Positions 1 through 11,394 of a DNA stretch of 64,000 nt are shown here, piece after piece. The DNA is from Gracilariopsis chorda. Lineage: Eukaryota; Rhodophyta; Florideophyceae; Gracilariales; Gracilariaceae. Position 1 is the stretch's first letter, and each line of letters starts with the position of its first letter. The stretch lies in NCBI GenBank assembly GCA_003194525.1, contig NBIV01000015.1, positions 124,001-188,000 on the forward strand, read 5' to 3'. Below the pieces are notes generated by a model. That model was not told the origin of the DNA, searched no databases, and saw only the letters and a program-made list of their open reading frames with translations. The translations under genes were made by a program, and so were the position numbers.

Positions 1-603
1 TACGTTGTAGGTGGGGAAGTGCTTTGATTGTTGCGGCATAGGTTTTAGTGGCGCGGTACCATGAAGTGTAGTTGCTGATATTGAGGTCAGGGCTTTTGTT
101 TTTTTGTCTGGTTTCATTGTAGGATGAAATATTAGTACGTTGTTTGGCGTGTTGGGAATGAACGAGGAAGAATTTTGCTGGGTTGTGGGTGGGAAGCATG
201 TTCTAGTGTGGCGTGGAGTAAAGTTGTCTTGGGCGTTTGTTATAGCGTTGCGGTAAATTTCTCTGATGGTAAGGTCTCGTAGTAGCTCTCGCGTCTGCCG
301 GCGGGCTAGGCGGGTGTCGTTGCTTCTCTACGTGGTGGTGAAAGGGTTTGCTGCGGGGTGAACAGGATTGAGTGTTATGCGACTTCTGCGTGAGGCCCAT
401 AACCTGTGAGTGGAAGGCACTGTTTCTCATTCTTTACTTGGTCGTCGTCGTCATCTGTCTTAAATTATATTTGTGCACTGTAATGGTTGACAAGCTTTCC
501 ACCTTCTATGCACAACACGGCTGTCTTGGGAGTGACTGTACGAAACTGAATTCTATTCAATCTTGTGTTCAGCAAGTGATACGCACTGCATCACTACACA
601 CAA
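1..603. other. no gene seen
   Basis: I see no convincing coding region here. Short open frames on both strands lack recognisable domains and most begin at non-ATG codons. The stretch is the left flank of the candidate transposon that starts near base 604. Confidence 0.5.
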
Positions 604-629
604 TAGAGGAATTACGCAGTACGAAATTC
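604..629 (+). repeat. left terminal inverted repeat (imperfect)
   Basis: This is the left partner of 3120-3145, with 22 of 26 identities between one end and the reverse complement of the other. Confidence 0.5.
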
Positions 630-1583
630 ATATATTCTTCGTGGTAACTTCTCACCAAACTGAGATACGACTTTCGTACTGTTTTGAGCTTACGCAACAC
701 GAAACTCGTACCCTGGACAGAATGAACATCTTTCCAAGGGTCGTCTGTGGCTGTCTGTGAGTGTCATTTTGCACGAGGTAATGACACCAGACGACGAAAG
801 TCCTTAATAGGCCCCATTCTTAGCTAAAAGATGACCAGAAACGGGTTCGTAGCTCGAGAGTACCAGCACCGACGTGCAATGCCAATGCAGTGAATAGGCA
901 CAAACTGCGACAAAAAACCAAGATTCAGGGTAGAAAGGAAACCCGTTTGTGACCGTACAATACAGCGAGCGACAAAGCCCGGTACAACGTAACAAAAAGA
1001 ATACAATAGCGGATAACCTACGCGATCAAAACCTTAGATCTATCGTAGCACTGATGATCAGTCCTAATATAGCGCAATGGCCTACAAGCACGCCCAATAC
1101 CTTAGGTCCAGTGCGCGGCCGAAGTGCCCTGTGCTACAAAAGACGAGCCCAAACAAAGGCAGTGTAGTACACGCACGTGGGAAGATGCGGGAGACCGTGC
1201 CGCAACACGTAAACGGGTGAGTGGTGAATATTGTGGTTGATGGCAAGCAGAAGCAGACTGCTCTAAGAGAAGGTGGGGGCTGCCAAAGGGAGAAGAAGTG
1301 GTCTGGCCCTAGCTGGCTAGGAGGCCGCCAAACTCGGGCTTTTATAGACAATTGTTCTATATGCATACCCCCTAGATCTGCATACTAGGTCTAAGTAACA
1401 ACCCATAATAACCTGTTATGGGACACCTTTCCGCCATGACGGGCCAGCTTGGCAGAAGGTATTATATCTCCTAGGGTTTGTGTCGTCTATATAATATCTG
1501 ATGGGGGCAGTAGATACTTCCACGAACATTGTTCCAGCCACATAATCTTGCCCAAGCCAGACGCAACCGCCATCATTCGCAAT

Positions 1584-1954
1584 ATGTCTGGGGTCTCCAG
1601 TTCCTCTATTCCATACTGTGATGTCGTCAAAATGGAAGCCGACGAAGAAAGTGCGTCGTCACCTTCGTTGACCACACAAATGGCGACGGAAACACTTCCT
1701 GATAATGTTGAAGGCTTTGGGTTCTGTTCCTACTCGGTAGAGGAGCTAGAAAAGGTACTATGTCGTATTTTTGAAAGCGAAATGAATGGGAAGAAGCTGC
1801 TGTAGTACTGAATGACCTCATTGCCCAGGCACCGAATCTTTACATGCGTGGGCTACGAAATGGAGTGGGGTTTTCTGCAAACTGTCGTTTTCTGAATACC
1901 GTCGCCCCTATTCCACTCCTTCTCACTATGCTTAGTGTCCGTCTAGACAAATAA
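1584..1954 (+). pseudogene. unrecognised ORF, probably one frameshift
   Basis: An ATG at 1584 opens an acidic, Ser-rich protein of 73 residues ending at 1805 (tail ESEMNGKKLL). Moving one frame near 1783 gives a further sensible stretch (EEAAVVLNDLIAQAP, then RGLRNGVGFSANC) ending at a TAA at 1952-1954. Joined, it would be about 120 residues with no domain I recognise. It lies inside the candidate DNA transposon and may be one of its proteins. Frameshift versus a short intron cannot be decided from sequence alone. Confidence 0.35.
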
Positions 1955-2983
1955 AGAATACCTTTTTTTCATTGTGATACTCTGGTTGCTGTGGTTGGTG
2001 TTGCTGGTCTTTCTGCTGCTGTTGTGCATCTGATCCAGTGAATAGCTGCTGCTGTATGCGTATCCATCTTCCACAACCCCATCGTAACGGTGGTAGTTGT
2101 AATTCGCTCCTACCGCCTGCCTCAGTGCCTGATGTAATCCCTGCGCTAAGCTGCCCCCCCATCCCTGCTATGCTAGGGCACGCGCGGCGGTGGACTTCCG
2201 GCTGCCGGAATGACCGTGCAGTAGTAGCAGTCCGCTGCAAGCGGCCGAGTTGTTGAGCTTTCTACGCACCAGCATGTACGACAGCAAGCGGCTCTTCCCG
2301 CCTTCGTGCAGGTGCACACAGTTCCAAGTGGCTTCCAGCTGAGCTGTCAGCAGCTGCGTCACGGTGGCGCCGCGCATGCGCTCAATGCCGGAAAGGAGGT
2401 TGTACGCGTGCAAACGCCCATGCACAGGCGCTGCGGCTGCGTTAGTAGACGAGGTGGGGTGCGTGTGGTGGTCGACGACGAGAGGCATGCCTCCTACACG
2501 GAATACGCACGGTTGCATTGTTGCTGGAAGCTAGAATTGTTCGAAAATACTCTACGAGCTGTACATCAAAGCGTGGCTTTTGTGCGGCGCCGACCTCACG
2601 CAGCGCTCCTTTGTGTCGTGCATCCCGGCAAACTGCACGCTGTGCATGTCCATTCTCAGAGAGGGCTTGTTGCGCAGCTTAGGGTGCGAAGGGAGCAGTC
2701 TCAGTTGCAATTTGGTCGTTTTGCTAGCGGCTTTATCGTCGATGGCATTCATTTTGGCGTCGGAGGGGCAGAATTGGGGCCGTAGTGGTGGCAGTGGTTG
2801 CTGGGACCGTGGCGCAGGGCATCGGGAGGGCGCTACTGGCTGCTTCGCATGCTTATGCAGATGCATGCTCTTGCCATGATAGCATGGTATGGCATTTTTG
2901 GGGTGCACGCCCTGCCATTGTGGCAAGAGCATACACCCAGATTCACACTGTCCATATGCCACCCACCAGATTACAAGATTCAA
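1932..2983 (-). pseudogene. unrecognised decayed ORF, several frame breaks
   Basis: Reading leftward, coding-like sequence runs from about 2983 to 2552. It continues in a shifted frame near 2620-2540 (FDVQLVEYFRTILASSNN), returns to the first frame for 2518-2168, and continues in another frame to about 1935 (GLHQALRQAVGANYNYHRY). Amino-acid composition looks protein-like across the breaks, but no transposase triad or other family signature is visible. It converges on the plus-strand ORF at 1584. I infer a dead gene of the surrounding candidate transposon. Confidence 0.3.
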
Positions 2984-3119
2984 TCAGTTGCCATCTGTTT
3001 ATAGCACAGCTACAAAAACAGTTTGGTATCTTTCTGATATCTACGACAAAATATTTCGTATCTCAACCTGTTTTTCGTACCCTGTACTGCGTGTCATACG
3101 TTTCTACGAAAAACGCTAC

Positions 3120-3145
3120 GAATTTCGTGCTGCGCAAATTCTCTA
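3120..3145 (-). repeat. right terminal inverted repeat (imperfect)
   Basis: This is the right partner of 604-629. It ends in CTCTA, the complement of the left TAGAG tip. Confidence 0.5.
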
Positions 3146-3506
3146 GTATCCACCAAATATATCCCTTTCTGAGGTCAAGTACAACTCCTTTTTTTTAATT
3201 TTGCGTGCCAAACATCCCGACAATGAACAATACATGATTGGTGGCAAGCCTTCACGGTGGTTTAGGCGATCAAGCCAATTCACAGATATCAAGAATGAGT
3301 CACTTTTCTCGTCTTCAGCAGCGAGTCTTTCACGCAGTGTCCACAGATGTAGGGAGGAAGAAGAGAGTACTGGCGGAGAGTTGAAACAACTATTGATCAC
3401 TACGTTATAAGCTGTGAGACGCGCTCCAAGCAGCCGACATGTTTTCTCATCTCTACGCCGACGCCAGGGGTTTGCAATCCCAGCGATGCTTAACAAATGG
3501 TCGGTT
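3146..3506. other. no gene seen
   Basis: This is the spacer between the candidate DNA transposon and the copia element. A 117-residue minus-strand frame exists but has no recognisable domain. Confidence 0.4.
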
Positions 3507-3511
3507 TGTTT
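3507..3511. repeat. target-site duplication of the copia element (left)
   Basis: TGTTT is repeated exactly at 9827-9831. Five base pairs is the usual copia duplication length. Confidence 0.9.
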
Positions 3512-3661
3512 TGTGACTGGCTGTACCAGCCGTTAAGTGAAACGTGTAGACTTACACGTTTCACTGAACCTGACGGTCAGAGTATCAATAAAAGCACCGC
3601 CGGCGGCTCTGGCTGACCTCGTGTGTGGGTGAAACCGCCAGGCACTACCCTGCGTTTTGCA
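3512..3661 (+). repeat. 5' LTR of the copia element
   Basis: This 150-bp direct repeat of 9678-9826 begins TGTGACTGGCTGTACC and ends TTTTGCA. It contains an inverted repeat (AAACGTGTA/TACACGTTT-like) and an AATAAA polyadenylation signal near 3587. The LTR is short for a copia element. Confidence 0.93.
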
Positions 3662-3673
3662 TGGTAGCATCGC
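3662..3673 (+). promoter_or_regulatory. primer-binding site
   Basis: TGGTAGCATCGC begins at the base after the 5' LTR. TGGTAGC is complementary to the 3' end of initiator Met tRNA in Ty1-type elements. The match beyond seven bases is not tested. Confidence 0.7.
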
Positions 3674-5406
3674 GGTGAAAAAATCCTGCCCTGGGTTCTC
3701 ACCGCACTTCTCTTTCCACTTCCTTTTCTGGTCCCCTCCCAACGCACGGACACGCCTCTCCCCCCTGACGCACCCCCAACCCTTCACCCGATTTGACCTA
3801 TACTTGGACTCGGCACTGCAGCTGCGCATACATGTCTCATACGAACCTACTCGCGTTTCCAAAAAAATTCTTTGCGCTTCGAGCTTTTGTTCATATCTGG
3901 ACGCGATCTTCAACATTGGGTGTTCCCAAAAACTGCTACCGCGTCGGTGCGCTCTCGGACTCCCCTTTTGTTGCAGTTGGCTACCAATTCACAACCTCAC
4001 TTGTAGATTTGGAGGAATCGTTCCTCCATTTGTGAAGGCTCGAAGTAGCCTCCAAATTAACCTTTAGTAGGCTCAAACTGGTAACCGTGGTAGCCCTTTT
4101 GCCAACACTGCGCCAGACCACAACCCGTCTTACTGGCAGTCAGTTTTCGACTTGCAAAATTGGGGGAAACATTCCCCCACTTCTGCAATCTACGGACTTC
4201 GTCTTATTTCAAGAACATCTACCGCGCTCGCGCATTGCAACATCTGGCTCAAAAACGTCTTGAGTGTAGCCACTACCTCGGTTATTGCGCATTACCGTGG
4301 CCGCTGGACTTTCATTGCGCTGGTGTGGAAGTGAAACAGTCTTTCCCTCGCGCTCGCGTTTCATCTTCACAGCTGTCCATTGCGCTTAATCTGATTGCCT
4401 TTCTCTTCGGGCCTCGCGCATCCGTACCGCGTACGTTGCTGAGAAACACGTGAGTTCTCAGTAAACTGGGTATTGAGTTTCTACTCTTGCTTGTCAATCA
4501 CCGACGGAACCTCGCGTGATTGTGATCAACCGGGAAGAAAACCCTGCTCCTTTCCCCTCTTTCCTGCGCTGCGTAGAGGCATGTAGACTAGAGGCTTCTT
4601 GAACATCCCCGTGTCGTTGAACAACCCTTGCCTTTGGCTTGGCGTCTAGACTGACCAGCTGAAGCCTCTTCGCTGCAACTCTTTGCTACTACTACACGCT
4701 ACGCACCCCTGCGCTTAACCAACAACTATACACCCCCACCATTTGCGTATGCATTGCAAGTCGGCGTTACCTACCCAACATAAAAACTTGGGTTGAGAAG
4801 AAAGTCCCGTCACTCCACCAGAAGCCGCGTGGAATTGAGCATTCACCGGATGGGAAGCTTGCGTCTGTGATTAAGGACCTCTGTTTCCATTACCCCTACG
4901 AGGACGTTGGCACTTTCACCACCGATATAGTTCGAAAGCTGAGCACCGGCAGGGAATCGAGTGGATACTTGAACTAATCCAAGGGCTAGACTTCACACCA
5001 TATAGCCGGTTCTGATGGGGTGTGCGCTGCGAATCCTCGGAGACAGGGTGTCTCATCGTTCAGCCCGGAATACATCTTGGTTAGTGATAGCAGAGAAAAC
5101 TTTGCCAAGGAAGCATCCACAAGGAACTAGAGGAGGGTTACTGGTGAAAACACATCCCCTGTTAGTAACCTCTTCTGAACTCTCCTTTGTAAAGCGCGCA
5201 CCAAGTTCTGGTTTGTGCAGAACTTGTCAGGCCACAGCAAATCACAACTTACTTGGAGAGTCTAACCCAGAGTCAGAGATCTGACCTTTAGGGCCTTCGG
5301 AGATAGCATCTCCTGCCAGTGTCCCCGCCAAGAAGAAACCCTCGCCTGGTAGGGGACCGGTGAAGATAACAAATTACTACTCTTCTCTCTCACTGCCAGT
5401 CTCTCA
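3674..5406 (+). other. long 5' leader of the copia element
   Basis: About 1.7 kb lie between the primer site and recognisable gag. Open frames here (for example near 3657-4067) match nothing I know. A protein-like stretch at about 4791-4975 (VEKKVPSLHQKPRGIEHSPD) may be a decayed gag N-terminus or an extra reading frame. Confidence 0.45.
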
Positions 5407-6181
5407 GTGAGGGATGGGGATCGAGTTACAGATACAAGGCGCGTCCCCCGCATGCAAGGGAACGCAGACTACTATACTTGGCGTATAAACGTTCGCGACT
5501 TGATACGCCTCACAAGCACTCTTTGTGCTCAGTCAAGAGTGACCCGTAGAGGGACAAGGTACCGCCCAAGTGCGAAAGCGCTGGGACGATGCAGATAGCA
5601 AAGCACGTTCTATTATCGTGCAAACCTTAGGTACAAAACCAATCGCCGCCGTCTCAGACCTACTTGAACGAGAGCATTAGACCTCATTAGAAGTATGTAC
5701 GAAGTTGGAATCAACCCATAAAAAGGACAACATCCAGTCTAAGATGAAACATCGTCAACGTCTAAGCGGTATGATATTTCGTGATAGTGACGACATACAG
5801 AAGCACCTACACGACATGGAAACCATCTTCTTAGAGCTTGCACGCTTATGAGATCGACTACCAGATCCCTAACGCACCGCTTGCCTACTTAGAACACTCC
5901 ACAAATCTCTAATGGTGATCACTCTCCTAGCTAACGCCAATAACATGGAATACGATCAAGTAGTTTCCCTCGTACGTTCTGACATGGACAAAAGAAAGCA
6001 TCGACAGTCCGCAACTACCTCTGAGGCGCAAGAAAAAAATAAACCGCGACAACATCCGTACCCCGCAGCCCAGATATCTCACGCCGGACCAAAACAATCC
6101 ACATTCAACTCCAAAAATGTCAGATGATGGAACTGTGGTAAAGTAGGACATATTCACGCCGAATGCAGAGTAAAAAGAACC
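5407..6181 (+). pseudogene. copia gag (nucleocapsid) remnant
   Basis: Gag-like sequence starts near 5455 (NADYYTWRINVRDLIRL) and continues in a shifted frame near 5585 (WDDADSKARSIIVQTLG), typical of the copia gag helical region. At 6122-6170 a CCHC zinc knuckle is recognisable (WNCGKVGHIHAEC) with three of its four ligands; the codon for the first Cys is now TGA (6125-6127). Several other stops and frame changes interrupt it. It would have formed the capsid and bound the RNA genome. Confidence 0.8.
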
Positions 6182-6384
6182 ATTGACCGCGCAAATAACA
6201 GACATCCTAAACGCGGAAGAAATCGGGTCCCCAGGAGAAACAAGAACAGAAAGAAAGGACCATGGGACTCAAACAGGCATGAAAAAACCCACACCGAAAC
6301 AATAGCCAACGATATAGCACTGAACAAGATCCACGAGGGTTCGTTGCAATTTCTAAGGCTATTTCTTCCTGCTTTCATAGTACA

Positions 6385-9300
6385 GTCAACACATGGCTCG
6401 ACTGTGGTGCGACATATGTCTTGTTTATCGAAAAATCATTGTTCTAGGACTATCACCGTACTGGAGACCAAACAGTTCGCACATGCGACCGCCAGTCTAG
6501 GATCGAAGGATATGGAACAATAAGACTCCCACTGGGAGATGGATTGAGTCTTCCTGCAAAACACACACCATCCTTTGACTCTAACCTCATTTCTCTCTCA
6601 ATCCTCATACATCATACTCGGGTAAAATTCTTGAACAACACAGATCCCACGTGCTTCATCAACAAACATCCGAACTCTGGTGATATACTCTACCGGTCAC
6701 AACAGAGGGACAGACTATATCCGTTTCCAAACCCTATTCCCCCGCCAAGAGCAGAAAAGGCAACCCCATTCCCAGGTTAAACCGCCAAAGATTGGCACGA
6801 CAGACTTGGTCACACAGGAAAGGATAGGCTCTTGTCCTGTTCGAAACAATCGAAAGGGAGCCCAAACCTCTTACGCTCCTAAGTATACAACATCCAATGC
6901 TCAGACTGCATTGAAGCAGGGTCAAAACGGGCTGCCGTGGAACACTCATCGTCAACGGCCACGAAGCCCCTGGAGCTTGTGCATACAGACCTTACTTGTC
7001 CGAATACCCAACTTCATTACGAGGCTCGAGGTGTATGCAGGTTCTCCTTGATGACAACACAAGGTCGTCATCTATGTACTTTATGGATAGGAAAAGGCAG
7101 TTCTTCACTTCCATAAGATGGTAAAAGGCGCGCGCAGAGAACGAGTTACGAGGCCATAGACTCTACCACGTTCGCCTTGACAGGGCGGGTGAGAACAGAT
7201 CTGACGACTTCATTGCATACGCGTCAGAAAACGGAATCGTCTTCGAGTACACTCCGCTATACGCCCACCAATCGAATGGAGCAGCAGAAAAGATCATCCA
7301 AGACCGTTGGACAATTGCAAGGACAATTCTGCACGCTTCACAACTCCCTCTAGAACTATGGGAGAAGGCAATATCCCACGCGAACTGGATACGTAACCGC
7401 CTATTAAACTCCCGTGTAGGTATGCAGATTCCATACACACTATGTTTCGAGAGAAAGCCAGACTTCTCGAGGCTTCTGAAGTTTGGACAAAAGGGACATG
7501 CATTTATCTACAGGTCAGAGACTGTTCCCAACAAAAAGCTCTTGCCTCGCGCACTTCCCGAAAACTTGGTTGGAATGCAAAGCCTACGCACTCTGTACCG
7601 GATCTACATTCCTTCGCTATGCAAGGTAGTGAAATGTAGACAACAGGACTTCACGGCCACAAAGGAAAGACTCCCTTCAATCAATCAACTGAATGATTTG
7701 TCTTCATTGAAATGAAAAGAAGCCGAGAGCGAAATACGAGATGCCAACGAGGAGCATATGGACGCATCTCTAGCTCAGTGCTTGGTATCAAGGGCAAGCT
7801 ATGACAACGAGGAACAGGAACCCACCGTTCCAAAAACCTTTAGAGATGCACGCAACATTCCAAAGTGGGCCGATGCAATTGATAGGTAGTACGAGGCTCT
7901 AACCAGCAGAAAGACGTGGAAGCTGGTGGACCGGAAACCTGAAATGAAACCACTGCCATTCCTGTGGACGTTCATCACGAAGCATATAACCAGCAAGCCA
8001 CTGATGGTACTACCAAAGGCTCGATGGGTGGTCCGAGGACATAAACAGGAGCCGTATTTGGATTACGATCCGGAAAAGTTACAAGCTACCGTAGCACGGC
8101 TAGAGACAGTCCAACTCGGGCTGGCAAAAGCGGCTGCACAAGGTTTAATAATGGAAACCTTGGACATACGTAACGCTTACTTATACGGAGACCTGGACGA
8201 GCCACTAATAATGGAAAAGCCTACCAATGCGTTAGGCTCTTTATATCATCATGGAAAGTTCTGCCTACTACTGAAGTCGATGTATGGTGCGAAACGAGCC
8301 GGACACATCTGGTGATCGCTACTCCATTCAGAGCTGCTAAAGCTAAAATTTTAGCAGTCGCAAAAGGACAGGCCGACTGTACATGTACAAGTCGAGTAGT
8401 GGGTTTATTATAATCGTGGTTGTAGTCGATGACGTACTAATGTTGTCAGACTCAAGATCTGTCTTGGAATAATTTAAAGAAGAGATAAAGAAACTCTTTC
8501 AAGTGAAGTTTCTTGGTGAAGCAAAGTCTTTTATTGGGATGGACATCGACAGGAACAGCAAAGGCATTTGGGTATCACAAGAAAGATACGTCGTGAAGAC
8601 GTTAGAGGAGTACGGATTAGTGAAATCGAATCCTGCGCAAACTCCATTGCCTACTCCTTGCGATCTGACGGATCTAAAGGACGACGCAGAAGCTCTGTCC
8701 ACTGTGCTTCACGCCCGATACCGAAAACTGGTAGGGCATTTGATGTACTTGGCTGTGACCTCAAGGCCTGACATCATGTTCGCAGCTTCAATGCTAGCGA
8801 GGCAAGTGCATGCTCCTGGAAAGAGACATGCTCTACTTGCAAAAAGGGTGTTAAGGTACCTGAAAGGTACGAAGGACTATTGACTCTACTTCTCATCAAG
8901 CGCCAACGTGCTGATGGAAGCGTATTGCGATGCAGACTGGGCTGGTTGCAAGGACACCAGAAAGTCTACAAATAGTTTACTGGTAAAGGTAAACGAAGGA
9001 ACCATCCTTTGGACTACAAAGAAGCAGAAGATAATTGCGCTATCGTCTGGAGAGGCTGAATACATCGCACTGCCCTATTGCGGAAAAGCCGTGACATGGT
9101 TAAGGAGATTGTTTTGGGAAATGCTGAATGAAACCATCGTTGAAGATGAACCAGAAGACATGTATCCCATCCCAGTATTCAGTGATAGCTCCACCGCGTT
9201 GTCAATCGTCCAAAATGCCCGGATGTCTGATTGTAACAAGCATAATGCTCTGAAGTTCCACCATGTTAAAGAATTGGTGAGGAATGGCATTGTTCGCATA

Positions 9301-9407
9301 GAATACGTGCGAGCTTAAATGCAGCCTGCCGATGTGTTTACTATGTCGTTGAGGCAAGACCGTCTGCAAACATTGGGTTTGCTGTGTGGCGTACATCTTC
9401 ATGTCTG
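6385..9407 (+). pseudogene. copia pol (protease, integrase, RT, RNase H) remnant
   Basis: Domains occur in copia order. Protease has WLDCGAT at 6394-6414, with the catalytic Asp in DCGA. The integrase zinc region begins WHDRLGHTGKDRL near 6790. The integrase core has LELVHTDLTC near 6970, a second Asp near 7180 (DRAGEN) and its Glu in NGAAEK near 7280. RT begins ARWVVRGHKQEP near 8010 and has LDIRNAYLYGDLDEP near 8165. Its metal-binding motif is VVDDVLML near 8420. RNase H has AYCDADWAGC near 8930 and ALSSGEAEY near 9040. The frame shifts between the two halves of RT, stops occur at 8313, 8470 and 8881 among others, and a tail after a TAA at 9316 runs to the final TGA at 9405. It is inactive. 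Confidence 0.92.
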
Positions 9408-9666
9408 ATTTTCTTTTGACAAATTTTCTAACGCTTAGGTTTTTCTATTTGTGATTTTGTTTTTCTTTGATTTTTGTAACAGAAATAATAACCCGTTGTA
9501 CCGTTATACGGATCTGGGTAGAATGGAACTTGCTATACCTTTTCCTTTTGGCGCAGATTTTTCCTACAAGGTTTTGCTGCGCAAAACGTTTTTAACGGTG
9601 GCACCCTTAGTCAATAAATCGAGATAGATACTAATAGTACGCAATCATGATAATTTGTTCGTAACT

Positions 9667-9677
9667 GCGAGGGACGG
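9667..9677 (+). promoter_or_regulatory. polypurine tract of the copia element
   Basis: GCGAGGGACGG lies directly before the 3' LTR. It is purine-rich with two C interruptions, consistent with a plus-strand primer site in an old element. Confidence 0.6.
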
Positions 9678-9826
9678 TGTGAATGGCTGTACCAGCCGTT
9701 CAGATAAACGTGTATAAGTACACGTTTCACTGAACCTGACGGTCAGAGCATCAATAAAGCACAGTCGGCGGCTCTGGCTGACCTCGTGTGTGGGTCAAGC
9801 CGCCAGGCACTACCCCGCGTTTTTCA
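9678..9826 (+). repeat. 3' LTR of the copia element
   Basis: This 149-bp repeat of 3512-3661 begins TGTGAATGGCTGTACC and ends TTTTTCA, with substitutions and small indels relative to the 5' LTR. Confidence 0.93.
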
Positions 9827-9831
9827 TGTTT

Positions 9832-10253
9832 CTTGAAATACTTGAAGAGAGAGCCCTTCTTTGATTACAGCAATTCCTATCACTCATTCGGATATGAACG
9901 TGTCATACAGTACAACGCCGGCGCTCCACATTTACATTCTACAGTCCACGAAACCAGAATAAAACCACCCCCCACTTCTACCATTGTTTTTGAACGACTG
10001 TTCCCTTTCTGTAGCACGGCTATTCGAACAGATGGAACTGACAATACTAACCTATCTTACAAGTCAGAGTACGTTCGAACCCTGTTGGATGCCTCCAGTT
10101 AACCAATAACAATCCATACCTGTGTAATTCAATTAGAGTCCACTTACCTTAAGTACACCTCATTGAAAAGTGCGCGCACTATAAAGCAGTTCACAACCCA
10201 TAACAGTTCCCACTGCATCTTCCTCAGATTCCTCCAGTCCAACAAAGGTCAAG
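9832..10253. other. flank of the Tc1 transposase, possible promoter
   Basis: No coding region is recognised. ACTATAAAGCAG near 10179 resembles a TATA box about 75 bases before the Tc1 start codon. I could not find the left inverted repeat of the Tc1 element here. Confidence 0.4.
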
Positions 10254-10914
10254 ATGGGACGCGGTAAGCCCCTGTCTGACCAAGAAGAAGGCACGATTCT
10301 TGCAGCTACAGCTCACTGTTGCTCGCAGAGAGAAATAGCTCAGACTTTGAATCGCTCTCGCCCTGTTGTGCAGAACTTTTTGAGGAGTGCCAGCAAGTAC
10401 AACACTCATTTTAAAGGATCTAACAACAAAAAACTGACCCCTACTGCAAAAAGAGCGTTACTTTTGCGCCGCTTCAAACACAACTTCATCCGCAAGAGAG
10501 CTTTGTAACGCTCTGTCACTACCCGTATCTGTCACAAGAGTTCAACAGGTTTTGAAAGATGCTCCCAATTTAATTTATAAGAAGATGAAGAAGGTACCAA
10601 TGATGACAGACCGCCATAAAAAAGAACAAGCAATTTGGGCTCGTCATAAAATGACCTTTTCTATAAAAGAGTGGAAGAGAACTATTTTCTCAGATGAGAA
10701 CAGTTTAAACTTGATGGTCCGGATGGGTTCGCATACTACTGGCATGGTATTCGTAAAAAAGAAATGGTCTTTTCAAAAAGGCAAAATGGTAAAGATTCGG
10801 TCATGTTATGGGGTGCATGTTTTTTTGTGGTTTGAGTAATTTAGTAGTTTGAAAAGGTAATATGGATTCTAAGAATTACTGCAAATTACTAGAGAAAGAA
10901 ATGCTACAGGTGAA

Positions 10915-10925
10915 CACTGTGATTA
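10915..10925 (+). repeat. left TIR of the DDE_1 element
   Basis: CACTGTGATTA is the exact reverse complement of 13906-13916. Flanking TGAA and TTCA extend the apparent repeat to 15 bp but belong to the palindromic target. Confidence 0.85.
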
Positions 10926-11075
10926 GTGTGGGCCACTCTATTTTTGAGTTGTGTTTTCCTGAGCACCTCACACAAAATAGTGTGGCCCACACTATTATGT
11001 AATCCACACTAATTATGGTACGGAAAAATTGGTGTGGGCCACGCTAATTTTATGTGACTTCATTATTAGTGTGGG
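10922..11075. repeat. left subterminal repeats ATTAGTGTGGG
   Basis: There are five copies or variants in both orientations: 10922-10936; a palindromic pair at 10976-10996 (AATAGTGTGG facing CCACACTATT); 11003-11013; 11030-11048; 11065-11075. Two more lie near the right end (13811-13823 and 13853-13870). Subterminal repeats of this kind are usually transposase-binding sites, which I infer here. Confidence 0.75.
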
Positions 11076-11394
11076 TTTTCTATCCGCCTTCACGCTCATT
11101 GGCGCACACCCATTGGCGCACGCCAATCGCGACCCACTGCTGTAGAGTCTGGCGTCGCGGTCGTGTGACGAACAAGCTGCGTTGCTTGTTTGCTTCCGTC
11201 TCCGCGCCCAAGCACTCCAAAAAACTCCCATATATGGCTACCGACGCCGTACTTCTCCAAACCAAACCAACCCCAACCCTTTTCGCCCCACACCCCGCGC
11301 CACCTCCCACCCCTCCCCCCTTCTCACGCCCCCATCTTCTCGCTCCCTTGCTTTGCCAACTTGAGGCGGTGGCCTTGCTGTGGTCTCACCGCAT

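Larger units (their letters stand above)
604..3145. mobile_element. candidate decayed DNA transposon with inverted ends
   Basis: The first 26 bases (604-629) and the reverse complement of the last 26 bases (3120-3145) agree at 22 of 26 positions. Both read TAGAG at the tip and share the inner block ACGAAATTC. Similarity continues more loosely for about 15 bases, and both ends carry further scattered ACGAAA motifs. Two decayed reading frames, one per strand, converge inside. That layout, convergent genes between terminal inverted repeats, is common in PIF/Harbinger and related elements, and the TIR tips (AGAG) resemble the Harbinger element found further along. No transposase signature is recognisable. 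The flanking triplets (CAA and GTA, or AAT and AGT if the repeat starts one base later) do not match as a clean target duplication. I infer an old DNA transposon, class uncertain. Confidence 0.5.
3512..9826 (+). mobile_element. Ty1/copia LTR retrotransposon, complete but dead
   Basis: The element is 6,315 bp. It starts TGTGAC and ends TTTTTCA, so it has canonical TG...CA termini, and it is flanked by the 5-bp direct repeat TGTTT (3507-3511 and 9827-9831). The LTRs are about 150 bp. A tRNA primer site lies directly after the 5' LTR and a purine-rich tract directly before the 3' LTR. The internal order is gag (CCHC knuckle), protease, integrase, reverse transcriptase, RNase H. Integrase lying before RT identifies the copia (Pseudoviridae-type) order. 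Many stops and frameshifts interrupt every domain and the LTRs differ at many positions, so the insertion is old and inactive. Confidence 0.95.

Noticed and set aside
3657-4067. 136-codon frame in the copia leader as a gene
   Set aside because: No homology recognised, and its first codons overlap the end of the LTR and the primer site.
10911-10925. A 15-bp perfect inverted repeat (TGAACACTGTGATTA) as the full TIR of the DDE_1 element
   Set aside because: The outer TGAA/TTCA are explained better as the two halves of the palindromic target, because keeping them once restores the Tc1 frame.
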